Assembly (NCBI RefSeq): GCF_013344685.1 | Contig: NZ_CP050137.1 | Span: 2,783,001 to 2,847,000, forward strand | Direction of reading: 5' to 3' | DNA: 64,000 bases | Source: Sphingomonas sp. CL5.1 | Lineage (GTDB): Bacteria; Pseudomonadota; Alphaproteobacteria; Sphingomonadales; Sphingomonadaceae | Shown here: piece after piece, positions 16,519-25,077 of the stretch | Numbering within the stretch: the stretch's first letter is position 1 | How the letters are laid out: the number at the start of each line of letters is the position of its first letter | Translations under genes and position numbers: made by a program | Notes under the pieces: generated by a model | Database searches by the model: none | Told to the model about the DNA's origin: nothing | Seen by the model: only the letters and a program-made list of their open reading frames with translations

Positions 16519-17208
16519 ATGACTCCCCCCCTGATCGACCTGTCCGTTCATCACCAGCCGCAAGGCGCTTCGGATCGCGTCGCCTTCGGCTTCACCAAGA
16601 CGCTGCGCTGGGTCGCCGACACTTTCTTCGCCAGGCGCTACGGCCATCGCGCGGTGGTGCTGGAGACGGTGGCTGCCGTGCCCGGCATGGTCGGCGCGAC
16701 GATCAACCACCTGAAATGCCTGCGCCGGATGTGCGACGACCGCGGCTGGATCAAGACGCTGATGGACGAGGCCGAGAACGAGCGCATGCACCTGATGACC
16801 TTCGTCGAGGTGTGCAAGCCGACCTGGTACGAGCGCGCCGTCATCATCGGCGTGCAATGGGTGTTCTATCTCGCCTTCTTCGCGCTCTATCTTATCAGCG
16901 CGAAGACCGCGCACCGCGTCGTCGGCTACTTCGAGGAGGAGGCGGTGATCAGCTACACCCACTATCTCGCCGAGATCGACGAGGGCCGCTCCGAAAACGT
17001 GCCGGCGCCGGAGATCGCGCGGCGGTACTGGAACCTCGCTGAGGGAGCGCGGCTGCGCGACGTGGTGCTGGTGGTCCGCGCGGACGAGGCGCATCACCGC
17101 GACGTCAATCACGGCTATGCGAACGAGCTGGCCGGCAAGCCGCAGGGCGAGATCGCGCCTTGCCCGCCGCATGAAACGCTCGAACCCGCCTGGAAGCAGG
17201 CGGCGTGA
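16519..17208 (+). CDS. aox: Alternative oxidase (cyanide-insensitive quinol oxidase)
   Basis: 229 residues with GGAAAGGA before the ATG. Alternative oxidases are di-iron membrane-bound quinol oxidases that reduce oxygen to water without pumping protons and resist nitric oxide and cyanide. All di-iron ligands are present: Glu49 (VLETVA), Glu88 and His91 (ENERMHL), a Glu at 139-141 (FEEEAV), and Glu190 and His193 ([11 protein letters not shown]). The enzyme is rare in bacteria and known from some sphingomonads. Its place next to fixLJ and nnrS suggests use when oxygen is low or nitric oxide is present. Confidence 0.95.
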   Translation: MTPPLIDLSVHHQPQGASDRVAFGFTKTLRWVADTFFARRYGHRAVVLETVAAVPGMVGATINHLKCLRRMCDDRGWIKTLMDEAENERMHLMTFVEVCKPTWYERAVIIGVQWVFYLAFFALYLISAKTAHRVVGYFEEEAVISYTHYLAEIDEGRSENVPAPEIARRYWNLAEGARLRDVVLVVRADEAHHRDVNHGYANELAGKPQGEIAPCPPHETLEPAWKQAA

Positions 17209-17255
17209 TCCCCAGGGGCGGCGGGCACGCCCCGCCGCCGACCGGGAGGCCGGAC

Positions 17256-17639
17256 ATGCCGCAGCCACGCATTCTCCTCGTCGACGATGATCCGGCGGTC
17301 CTTGCCGCGATCACATTCGCGCTGGAGATCGAGGGTTTCGACGTGGCGGCATACGACAGCGCGGCGGCACTGCTGGCGGGCGGGCAGGATATCCTGCCCG
17401 CCTGCATCGTGCTCGATCATCGGCTGCCCGGCATCGACGGCCTGGAGTTGCTCGCGCAGCTACGGGGACACGGCCTCGGCGCAGCGGCGATCATCATCAC
17501 GAGCAATCCCTCACAGAATCTCCGCCGGCGCGTCCGCGAGGCGGGCGCCCGATTGGTGGAGAAGCCGCTATTATGTGACGAACTGGTAGCGGCGATACGG
17601 CGTGTCATCATGGACGAGCCGAACGGCCGCGACGCATAG
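17256..17639 (+). CDS. Single-domain response regulator (receiver only)
   Basis: 127 residues starting after GGGAGG. It is one receiver domain: acidic residues in [11 protein letters not shown], phosphoacceptor Asp in [12 protein letters not shown], Ser/Thr in IIITSNPSQ and Lys in LVEKPL. There is no output domain. It lies 47 bp downstream of the oxidase gene on the same strand, so it may be cotranscribed. It could compete with FixJ for FixL phosphate (FixT/CheY-like role), or act for the HWE kinase; this is inference. Confidence 0.88.
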   Translation: MPQPRILLVDDDPAVLAAITFALEIEGFDVAAYDSAAALLAGGQDILPACIVLDHRLPGIDGLELLAQLRGHGLGAAAIIITSNPSQNLRRRVREAGARLVEKPLLCDELVAAIRRVIMDEPNGRDA

Positions 17640-17738
17640 ATTGAGCAATCCGATCACAATGACGCTTTTAATGAAGGAGGCGAATGAGCGGCATTGGGTT
17701 AGCCATTGGCATACCCACGAAGGACGAGGAATCCGCCC

Positions 17739-19222
17739 ATGACCAAGTTTCATCCCGACGCGGGCCAATGCCCCGTCTCCCACCTGACCACCGCGTTCGG
17801 CGCGCCGGTACCGGACAATCAGGACAGCCTGACCGCCGGCCCGCGCGGTCCGCTGCTCGCGCAGGACGTGTGGCTGAACGAGAAGCTCGCCAATTTCGTG
17901 CGCGAGGTGATCCCGGAACGGCGGATGCACGCCAAGGGATCGGGCGCGTTCGGCACCTTCATCGTCACCAACGACATCACCCGCTACACGCGCGCGAAGA
18001 TATTCAGCGAGGTGGGCAAGAAGACGGAGATGTTCGCCCGCTTCACCACCGTCGCCGGCGAGCGCGGCGCGGCCGATGCGGAGCGCGACATTCGCGGCTT
18101 CGCGCTCAAATTCTACACGGAGGAAGGCAATTGGGACATGGTGGGCAACAATACGCCGGTCTTCTTCCTGCGCGATCCCCGCAAGTTCCCCGATCTCAAC
18201 AAGGCGGTGAAGCGCGATCCGCGCACCAATATGCGCAGCGCCACCAACAATTGGGACTTCTGGACGCTACTGCCCGAAGCCTTCCATCAGGTGACGATCG
18301 TGATGTCCGAGCGCGGCATCCCAGGAGCTATCGGCACATGCACGGCTTCGGCAGCCACACCTACAGCTTCTGCAACGAGGCGGGCGAGCGTTTCTGGGTG
18401 AAGTTCCATTTCCGGTGCCAGCAGGGCATCGAGAACCTGACCGACGCGGAGGCCGTGGCGCTGGTCGGCGGCGATCGCGAATCGCACCAGCGCGATCTCT
18501 ATGAAGCGATCGGGCGCGGCGATTTCCCGAAATGGAAGATGTACATCCAGATCATGCCGGAGACCGAGGCGGAGACCTATCGCTTCCACCCGTTCGACCT
18601 GACGAAGGTGTGGTACAAGGCGGATTATCCGCTGATCGAGGTCGGCGAGTTCGAGCTGAACCGTAACCCGGAGAATTTCTTCGCGGATGTCGAGCAGTCG
18701 GCTTTCGCGCCCTCAAACCTCGTGCCCGGCATCAGCGTGTCGCCGGACCGCATGTTGCAGGCGCGGCTGTTCAACTATGCCGACGCGCAGCGCTACCGGC
18801 TGGGGGTGAACTACCACCATATTCCGGTCAACGCCGCGCGCTGCCCGGTGATGAGCAATCATCGCGACGGCTATGGCCGGATGGACGGCAATTATGGCGG
18901 CCGCCCGCATTACGAGCCGAACAGCTTCGGCCAGTGGCAGCAGCAACCCGATTATGCGGAGCCGCCGCTGAGGATTTCCGGCGACGCCGCGCACTGGAAC
19001 TTCCGTGAGGACGACGCCGATTATTTCACCCGGCCGCGCAAGCTGTTCCAGCAGATGAACGATGCGCAGAAGCAGGCGCTGTTCGGCAACACCGCGCGGG
19101 CGATGGGCGACGCGCCTGACTTCATCAAGCAGCGCCACATCGACAATTGCACGCGCTGCGATCCCGCTTACGGCGCGGGCGTCGCCGCCGCGCTTGGCAT
19201 GACGGCGCCGGCCCAGGCGTAG
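17739..19222 (+). pseudogene. katA: Clade 3 catalase gene with a one-base frameshift
   Basis: The 5' part (17739 to about 18325) encodes a normal catalase start with the active-site His in [14 protein letters not shown] and Asn in [10 protein letters not shown]. At 18321-18326 the bases CCAGG stand where six are needed for the conserved Ile-Pro-Ala-Ser-Tyr-Arg. After this point the protein continues in another frame as [14 protein letters not shown]. It ends normally with the haem-ligand Tyr in [11 protein letters not shown] and a full C terminus. Apart from the missing base nothing is eroded, so it is a very recent mutation, a phase-variable state or a sequencing error. A stronger ribosome site (AAGGAGG) precedes an out-of-frame ATG at 17684. 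Catalase would remove hydrogen peroxide in the cytoplasm. Confidence 0.85.
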
Positions 19223-19245
19223 CGGCACGCCTGGGCAGCGCGCGA

Positions 19246-21057
19246 CTAGCCTTTGCGCGTCGCGCGCTCCCGCCGCGGGGCGGCGGTTTCCGGCAGCCGC
19301 ATGTTCCCCTCGTCGTCCGCCGCGGGCACGGTGAAGACGCCCCAGCGGGCGAGCCGCTCGCCGAGGATCGTGCTGGAGGTCAGCGAGATCAGCCATGGCG
19401 AGGCCAGCAGGCCGGCGATCACCGGCGAGAGCCACAGGCCGAGAACCGGATCGACGACTCCGGCGGCGATGAACGCGGCGGCAAGGGCGAGATGCTCGCG
19501 CACCTTCGGCAGGACCTCGCGCAGCGGGATGCGGGCTGCCTCGCGGCTCTGCACCGTCCAGTTCGAGGGGACGCCGAGCAGCAGGCCGATCATCGCCTTG
19601 GTCTGCGTCACCATCGTCACCGGCGCGAGCAATATCGCCAGGAGGATTTCCAGCACGGCCGAGCGGACGATCGCGCCCGCGCCGCCGAAGCTCCGGCGGC
19701 GCTCGCCGTTGGCCAGCGCCCAGATCAGGCCCATCGCCTTGACGCCGAACAGGCACAGCAGCGTCACCACCAGAACCGCCGCCGGGGGGCCGTCGACGAT
19801 CGCGTCGCGATGACCGAGCAGGGTCTGCGCGACCTCCGCGAGGATCAGCAGCAGCCACGCCGGCGAGGTGAGATAGGCGGAGGCGCCGATCAGCAGGTGC
19901 AGGCGGCTGGCCCAGTGGAAGCCGGCGGCGTCGAGCAGCCGCAGGTGCTGGAGGTTGCCCTGCGCCCAGCGGCGGTCACGGATGGCGTGGTCGATGATCG
20001 TGGGGGGGAATTCCTCGTAGCTGCCCTCGATCATCACCATATGGACGGCCCAGCCACGCCGCCGCAGCAGCGCCGCCTCCACCATGTCGTGGCTCTGGAT
20101 CAGGCCGCCGAACGGCGGCTCGCCGGGCAGGTCGGGCAGGCCGCAGCATTCGGCGAAGGCACGCGTGCGGATGATCGCGTTATGCCCCCAGAAATTCGCC
20201 TCCGAGCCGGACCACCACACGAGGCCAGCCGACGAGATCGGGCCATAGGCGCAGGTCGCGAAACGCATCCACCGCTGGAACAGGGTGCGCGCGTTGATGA
20301 TCAGCGGCACCGTCTGCAACAGGCCGACGGTGGGTTTGCTCTCCATGATCGCGGCCATGCCCACCATCGCGCTGCCGCTCATCAGGCTGTCGGCGTCGAG
20401 CACGATCATCTGCGCATAGGTCCCGCCGAAGCGGCGCACCCATTCGGCGACATTGCCCGGCTTCTTGCCGATGTTGCGGGTGCGGCGGCGATAATAGACC
20501 GGGATCGGCGCATCCGGCGCGAGCCGCGCCCAGGCCGCTTCCTCCAGCTTGCCGTGCAGTTCGCTCGAATCGCTGAGGATGAAGAAATCGAAGAACCCCG
20601 CGCCGCCGGCCTCGGCCACCGATCGCGTCATCGCCGCGACGCGGCCGAAGGTCGCCTCGATGCCCTCGTTGTGGACCGGCATCAGGATCGCGGTGCGGTG
20701 GCGCAGTGCGCCGGCCGGCTGTGGGATCGGCGCGAAGCCGGGATGCTCGCCGGTGATGAGCTTGACGAAGCCGACCAGCCCGCTGACGAAACCGAAGGCG
20801 ATCCAGCTCACCAGCGGCACGAACAGCGCCAGCAGCAGCACGTCGAGCAGGCCGATGCCGTCCTCGCCGAGCGCGACCCGCAGCCCGGTCGAGGCATACA
20901 TGCCCAGCACCGCCGTCGCGACGATCAGCAGCAGCCGCTTGGCGAGCAGGCCGGGTGGGGCGGTGCGCACCTCGATCGTGCCGGGCGGATTGCCGTGGAG
21001 AAGCTGCTCCGGCATCGCGAGCGGCGCCTCGGGCGGCAGCGGAACGGGGAAGGTCAT
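19246..21057 (-). CDS. opgH: Glucans biosynthesis glucosyltransferase OpgH/MdoH
   Basis: 603 residues; the ATG at 21057 overlaps the opgG stop (ATGA). OpgH is the inner-membrane family 2 glycosyltransferase that polymerises UDP-glucose into beta-glucan and passes it to the periplasm. Two membrane segments near residues 35-95 precede the cytoplasmic catalytic domain with MPVHNEG, VLDADSLMSG (metal-binding Asp pair) and RDRRWAQGNLQH (acceptor site motif). At least four membrane segments follow. It is shorter than the E. coli enzyme (about 850 residues), as usual in alphaproteobacteria. It is the last gene of the outer-membrane factor, fusion protein, opgG, opgH operon. Confidence 0.93.
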   Translation of the reverse strand: MTFPVPLPPEAPLAMPEQLLHGNPPGTIEVRTAPPGLLAKRLLLIVATAVLGMYASTGLRVALGEDGIGLLDVLLLALFVPLVSWIAFGFVSGLVGFVKLITGEHPGFAPIPQPAGALRHRTAILMPVHNEGIEATFGRVAAMTRSVAEAGGAGFFDFFILSDSSELHGKLEEAAWARLAPDAPIPVYYRRRTRNIGKKPGNVAEWVRRFGGTYAQMIVLDADSLMSGSAMVGMAAIMESKPTVGLLQTVPLIINARTLFQRWMRFATCAYGPISSAGLVWWSGSEANFWGHNAIIRTRAFAECCGLPDLPGEPPFGGLIQSHDMVEAALLRRRGWAVHMVMIEGSYEEFPPTIIDHAIRDRRWAQGNLQHLRLLDAAGFHWASRLHLLIGASAYLTSPAWLLLILAEVAQTLLGHRDAIVDGPPAAVLVVTLLCLFGVKAMGLIWALANGERRRSFGGAGAIVRSAVLEILLAILLAPVTMVTQTKAMIGLLLGVPSNWTVQSREAARIPLREVLPKVREHLALAAAFIAAGVVDPVLGLWLSPVIAGLLASPWLISLTSSTILGERLARWGVFTVPAADDEGNMRLPETAAPRRERATRKG

Positions 21058-22619
21058 GGCGAAAGCGGCTCGATCAGCGTTTCGGACAGCGCGGAATTGT
21101 CGCGACGCAGGAACAGGCGCAGCTCTTTGGGATTGGCGGCGTCGGCGCGGATATCGAGCGTGACGCGCCAGCGGCCGGGTTGGCCCACCACCGGATAAGC
21201 GGCTATCGCCAGCAGCGCCGGCTTGCCCACGTTGACCACCGCCTCGACGCCGCTCCGGCGATCCAGCCCGATCAGGCTCTTGCCTTCGAAATCGACGACA
21301 TATTTGCGTGCGCCCGCGATGGGCGGCGTGCCGGGGATGCCTGCCGCGCCCGCCCAATTATCCACCACGCGCGCCACGCTGCCTTCGAACGGGTCCTGCG
21401 ACATCCATCGCAGGCGATAGGCGACATCGCGCCGCTCGCCCGCGCGTGCCGGCCGGTCACCCTGCCAGAAGGCGACGATATTGTCGTTCGTCTCCCCGTC
21501 CGTCGGCATCTCGTAGAGCAGGACGGCGCCCGCGCCCCAATCCCCGACCGGCTCGACCCACAGGCTTGGCCGGCGGTCATAGAAGGCGCCGTCGTCCTGG
21601 TAATCGGCGAAGCGCTGGTCGCGCTGGATCAGGCCGAAGCCCTTCACCCCATCGGCGCGGAAGCTGGCGGTGCGCGCGTGCGGCGGGTTGGCGAGCGGTC
21701 GCCAGATGCGCTCCCCGCTGCCGGACCAGATCGCGAGCCCGTCCGAATCGTGGATCTCCGGCCGCCAGTCGGTCGCCGCGCGGCGATCGTTCTGGTCATA
21801 CCAGAACATGCTGCTGGCGGGCGCAATGCCCAGCCGCCGGATGTCGCGGCGCGGGAACAGCGCGGCGCGCACCGACTGGGTGACGCCGCCGGACTCCAGC
21901 GCGCAATCGAAGGCGTAGGCGCCAGCGATGCTCGGCCCGTCGAGCAGCGCGTGGACCTTCAGGCGGCGGTCCGAGACCGGCTCGATCCAGAAATCGGTGA
22001 AGGACGGAAACTCCTCCGGCCCGTCCAGCCCGGTATCCACCGCGATGCCGCGCGCCGACAGGCCATATTGATCCTGCGGCCCGACCGCGCGGAAATAGGA
22101 GGCGCCGAGGAAGGCGAGCCAGTCGCCCGACAGGTTCGGGTTGAGCACGCGGAAGCCCGCCGGGGCGGTCGGCTCGTCGCCGGCGAACAGCCCGTCCGTC
22201 GCGATCAGCGGACGGGCCATGCCGTCTTCGACGAGGTTGATCGAGACCGGCACCGGCGCGAGATAGGTCGCCGGCATCAGCCGCACGAAGCCGGCGAGCC
22301 GCTCCGCCGCGCCATAAGCGCGCCGTGTCGCCGCATCGAAATCGGGCGCGACATCATGCGCGGGCTGGCGCGCCACGTAACGGCGCGTGGCGAGCGCCTG
22401 CGCGCGCGAGACCAGCCGATCCCATGAGAAAGGCGTCGGCGGCCCGAATTCCGGCGCGCGCGGAGTCGCTGCCCGAGCCTGCGCCGTCACCATCGCGCCA
22501 GCCAGAAGGGCCAGGCTGGACCGCCGTGAAATTCGCACCGGGCCGTTCAAATCCGCATCGCCGTCACCAGATGACGCTCCTCTTACGGCTTCCGCGCGGA
22601 AAAGCGCGGCTGTCGTCAA
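21054..22619 (-). CDS. opgG: Periplasmic glucans biosynthesis protein OpgG/MdoG
   Basis: Up to 521 residues. OpgG/OpgD proteins act in the periplasm on the glucan backbone made by OpgH; recent work on the family shows glucanase-type activity. A twin-arginine signal (ISRRSSLALLAGAMVTAQARA) lies 30 residues into the frame. The true start may therefore be the TTG at 22619 or a later GTG at 22538; no ribosome site decides. The mature part is a beta-sandwich protein with FWYDQNDRRAATDWRPEIHD, SLWVEPVGDWGAGAV and IVAFWQGDR, typical of the family. It is 26 bp downstream of the fusion-protein gene, which suggests one operon. Confidence 0.92.
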   Translation of the reverse strand: MTTAALFRAEAVRGASSGDGDADLNGPVRISRRSSLALLAGAMVTAQARAATPRAPEFGPPTPFSWDRLVSRAQALATRRYVARQPAHDVAPDFDAATRRAYGAAERLAGFVRLMPATYLAPVPVSINLVEDGMARPLIATDGLFAGDEPTAPAGFRVLNPNLSGDWLAFLGASYFRAVGPQDQYGLSARGIAVDTGLDGPEEFPSFTDFWIEPVSDRRLKVHALLDGPSIAGAYAFDCALESGGVTQSVRAALFPRRDIRRLGIAPASSMFWYDQNDRRAATDWRPEIHDSDGLAIWSGSGERIWRPLANPPHARTASFRADGVKGFGLIQRDQRFADYQDDGAFYDRRPSLWVEPVGDWGAGAVLLYEMPTDGETNDNIVAFWQGDRPARAGERRDVAYRLRWMSQDPFEGSVARVVDNWAGAAGIPGTPPIAGARKYVVDFEGKSLIGLDRRSGVEAVVNVGKPALLAIAAYPVVGQPGRWRVTLDIRADAANPKELRLFLRRDNSALSETLIEPLSP

Positions 22620-22644
22620 CGGCCCACGGCGTCTCGCGACCGGT

Positions 22645-23889
22645 TCAGCGCAGCCCGGTGATGACGCGCATGCCGGGTTTCAGCATGTCCGACGCCACCT
22701 CGCTTTTGCGTCCGTCGCTGCCGCCGCGCGTGACGGGGATGCGCTCCGGCGTGCCGTCGCTGCCGGTGACATAGACGGCCTCGCCATGCACCTCGCCCGG
22801 CGCGCGCGCCGCGTCGCTTGCCCGCCCGAAGTGCAACGCGCTGTCCGGCACCACCAGCACGTCGCGGCGCAGGCCGAGATCGAGCTGCACCGTGACGGTG
22901 GTTCCAACCCGCAACGCCGCGCCGGGGTTCCCCAGCTCCAGCGTGATGCCGACCGGCACGGTGTCGGCTGCGGCGGGCTTCGGCAGACTGCGCGCCGGGC
23001 TGGGCGGTGCGGCGGTTTCGGTGACGCGGAGGATCGGCGCGGCAATGGCTTTCCCCGATGCCGTGGTGACGATCGCGCGAGTCGGGTGAGCCTCGCGCAG
23101 CCTCAGCGCCTGCGCCCGGTCCGTGGCGATCTCCAGCCGCAGGCGGCTATACGGTTCGGCGATGGCGAACAGGTGCCGACCCGGCGTGCCGCCGATGCTC
23201 TGGCCGACGGCGACGAAGCGGCGCGCGATCACGCCGGCGATCGGCGCGCGGATATCCGCCGACGCGAGCCGCGCCTCGCGCTCGTTCAGCGCGGTGCGGG
23301 CGGAAGCCACCTCCACCTGCGCGGCGTCCACGGCGTCGTTCGCGCGCTTCGCCGTCTCCTGCGCCGCCGCCATCTCACGGTTCGACGGCACGCTGCCGCC
23401 CGAGCGCCGCCGCACGCGCTGATAGAGCGCCAGCCGGCCCTCGATATCCTCCTTCGCCGCCTGCGCCTTGCCGAGCGCGGCCTGACGCGCGTCGAGCAAT
23501 TGCCGGGCCTGGTCGATCGCTTCCCGAAACGGCGCCGGATCGAGGCGGGCGAGGATATCCCCCTTGCTCACCGGCTGCCCGTCCTCGACCGCGACATCGC
23601 GGATCACGCCTTGCTGCCCGGTGTCGACCATATGCACCGCGACAGGTTGCAGTCGCCCGCCGCCGAACAGCTTCAGCGGGATATCGACGCGGGCGACCGG
23701 CTCGGTGGCATATTCGGTCGCCAGACCGCCGTTCACGAATCGGCCGACGAGGACGATCAGCACGACCGCCGCAAGCCCGATCGACAGCCATCGTATCCAG
23801 CGCCGCCACGATCCGCCGGGATTCGTGCCGAGGAATTCGTCGACGGAGGGGCCGGCGGCCTGTCCGATATCGTCAGGGGCGTCGGCCAT
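22645..23889 (-). CDS. HlyD/RND-type periplasmic membrane-fusion protein
   Basis: 414 residues. One membrane anchor at about residues 30-50 (WLSIGLAAVVLIVLVGRF) is followed by a lipoyl half (GVIRDVAVEDGQPVSKGDIL), a coiled-coil hairpin (about 110-190, RQLLDARQAALGKAQAAKED), the second lipoyl half (SADIRAPIAGVIARRFVAVG) and beta-barrel and proximal domains. Such adaptors bridge an inner-membrane exporter and an outer-membrane channel. No RND or ABC pump gene is present. Instead opgG and opgH follow directly, and the outer-membrane factor gene overlaps its start by 17 bases. OpgH itself moves glucan across the inner membrane and could replace the pump, which is inference. Confidence 0.9.
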   Translation of the reverse strand: MADAPDDIGQAAGPSVDEFLGTNPGGSWRRWIRWLSIGLAAVVLIVLVGRFVNGGLATEYATEPVARVDIPLKLFGGGRLQPVAVHMVDTGQQGVIRDVAVEDGQPVSKGDILARLDPAPFREAIDQARQLLDARQAALGKAQAAKEDIEGRLALYQRVRRRSGGSVPSNREMAAAQETAKRANDAVDAAQVEVASARTALNEREARLASADIRAPIAGVIARRFVAVGQSIGGTPGRHLFAIAEPYSRLRLEIATDRAQALRLREAHPTRAIVTTASGKAIAAPILRVTETAAPPSPARSLPKPAAADTVPVGITLELGNPGAALRVGTTVTVQLDLGLRRDVLVVPDSALHFGRASDAARAPGEVHGEAVYVTGSDGTPERIPVTRGGSDGRKSEVASDMLKPGMRVITGLR

Positions 23890-24901
23890 CCGCCTCCGGC
23901 TCCCAGCTTCCGCCGAGCGCGGTGAACAGGTCGATCAGCGCCGTGGCGCGATCCGCCGCGGCATCGACCCGTTCGTTGCGCACCGCGAGCAGCGCGCGCT
24001 CGGCATTCTGTAGCGCGACCTGATCGCTCGTCCCTTCGCGATATTGCTTGCGCGCCATCGCCGCGAGTTGCCCGGCATCGGCGACGGCCTTGTCCAGCGC
24101 GGCCTCGCGGGCCTTGGCGGAGGCGAAGGCGGTGCGGGCGTTCTCCGCTTCCTCCAGCATCCGCAGCACCGCTTCCCTATAGGCCGCGAGCGTCCCCTTC
24201 GTGCCGCCGCCCCATGTCCGCGCCTGTCCGAGCCGCAACGCGGCCAGCCGCGCGTCGGGCCGGTGCGTCAGCAGGTCGGACGGTGCGCCGGCCACGATCT
24301 CCGCCGGCCCCACGGGGATCGGCGCGGGCGGGGCAAGCTGCTCGCGCAGCGCGGCGGGGGCCTGTCCTGTAAGGACCGCGATATGCGCGATATCCGCCGC
24401 GATCCCGGCTTCCAGCGCGGGAATGGCCGCCGCGACGCGATCGCTCTCCGCGACGGCCTGCAACGCGTCGAGCGGTGTGACCAGCTTGGCCTCTTCGCGG
24501 AACCGGGCGATCTCCTGGTCCTCCCGCCGGATGGTCAGGTGGGCGCGGATGTTCCCGATCTTCGCCTGCCGCGCGCACAAAGCGACATAGCTGCGCGCGA
24601 TCGCCGCCTCGGTGGCGATACGCTTCATCGCCTGTTGATAGCCAGCCTTGCCACTCGCGACCGGGCCGGGCTCGCTCCCGCGTTCGACCAGCGCGTCGAG
24701 CAGCGGATCGTCGAAGCGGCGCCACCAGCGGGTGAGGTCTTCGGCGCGGAGCGGCTGCTGCGCGGCCGCGTCCCCCGAATAAAGATCGGGCAAGCCGAGC
24801 TGCGCCAGCGTGATCGGCCGCCCGCCGCCCGACATGTTCTCGCACCCGGACAGGCCCAGCAGCGCCGAGGCGCACAACAACGCTGTTCTAGCTACGCCCA
24901 T
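23873..24901 (-). CDS. Shortened NodT/OprM-type outer-membrane efflux lipoprotein
   Basis: 342 residues against about 460-480 for complete members. A lipoprotein signal ends in LLGLSGC. The N-terminal WWRRFDDPLLDALVERG and the central IARSYVALCARQAKIGNIRAH plus VTPLDALQAVAESDRVAA are typical of the family. The usual stretch after DALV with the first helix pair and barrel strands is reduced to about 15 residues. After THRPDARLAALRLGQART the second strand pair is also missing. A trimer with so few strands could not form the normal 12-strand barrel. It may be a degenerated channel or a periplasmic tunnel piece. The frame is intact and the gene leads the opgGH operon, which argues for function. 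Confidence 0.82.
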   Translation of the reverse strand: MGVARTALLCASALLGLSGCENMSGGGRPITLAQLGLPDLYSGDAAAQQPLRAEDLTRWWRRFDDPLLDALVERGSEPGPVASGKAGYQQAMKRIATEAAIARSYVALCARQAKIGNIRAHLTIRREDQEIARFREEAKLVTPLDALQAVAESDRVAAAIPALEAGIAADIAHIAVLTGQAPAALREQLAPPAPIPVGPAEIVAGAPSDLLTHRPDARLAALRLGQARTWGGGTKGTLAAYREAVLRMLEEAENARTAFASAKAREAALDKAVADAGQLAAMARKQYREGTSDQVALQNAERALLAVRNERVDAAADRATALIDLFTALGGSWEPEADGRRP

Positions 24902-25077
24902 TCACATCCCGATACTTCAACCCCAACGCGCTGAACCATCGAGGGACGCGGGCGTTGCGGTTCTTCCCTCACAAGTCGAACAGCGTCTGGTTCCGTAGCG
25001 CGCGGGCGGCCCATGTCCAGTGCGCGAGGGAAGGTGCGCATTGTTGCCGACGCGGAAATCGGGTTAGCGTGGCGCTC

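Noticed and set aside
17684..18320. ATG at 17684 with a strong ribosome site in another frame, continuous with the 3' half of the catalase
   Set aside because: The translated 5' part is not catalase, while the frame from 17739 is. The long open frame is a composition effect, though the good ribosome site remains odd.
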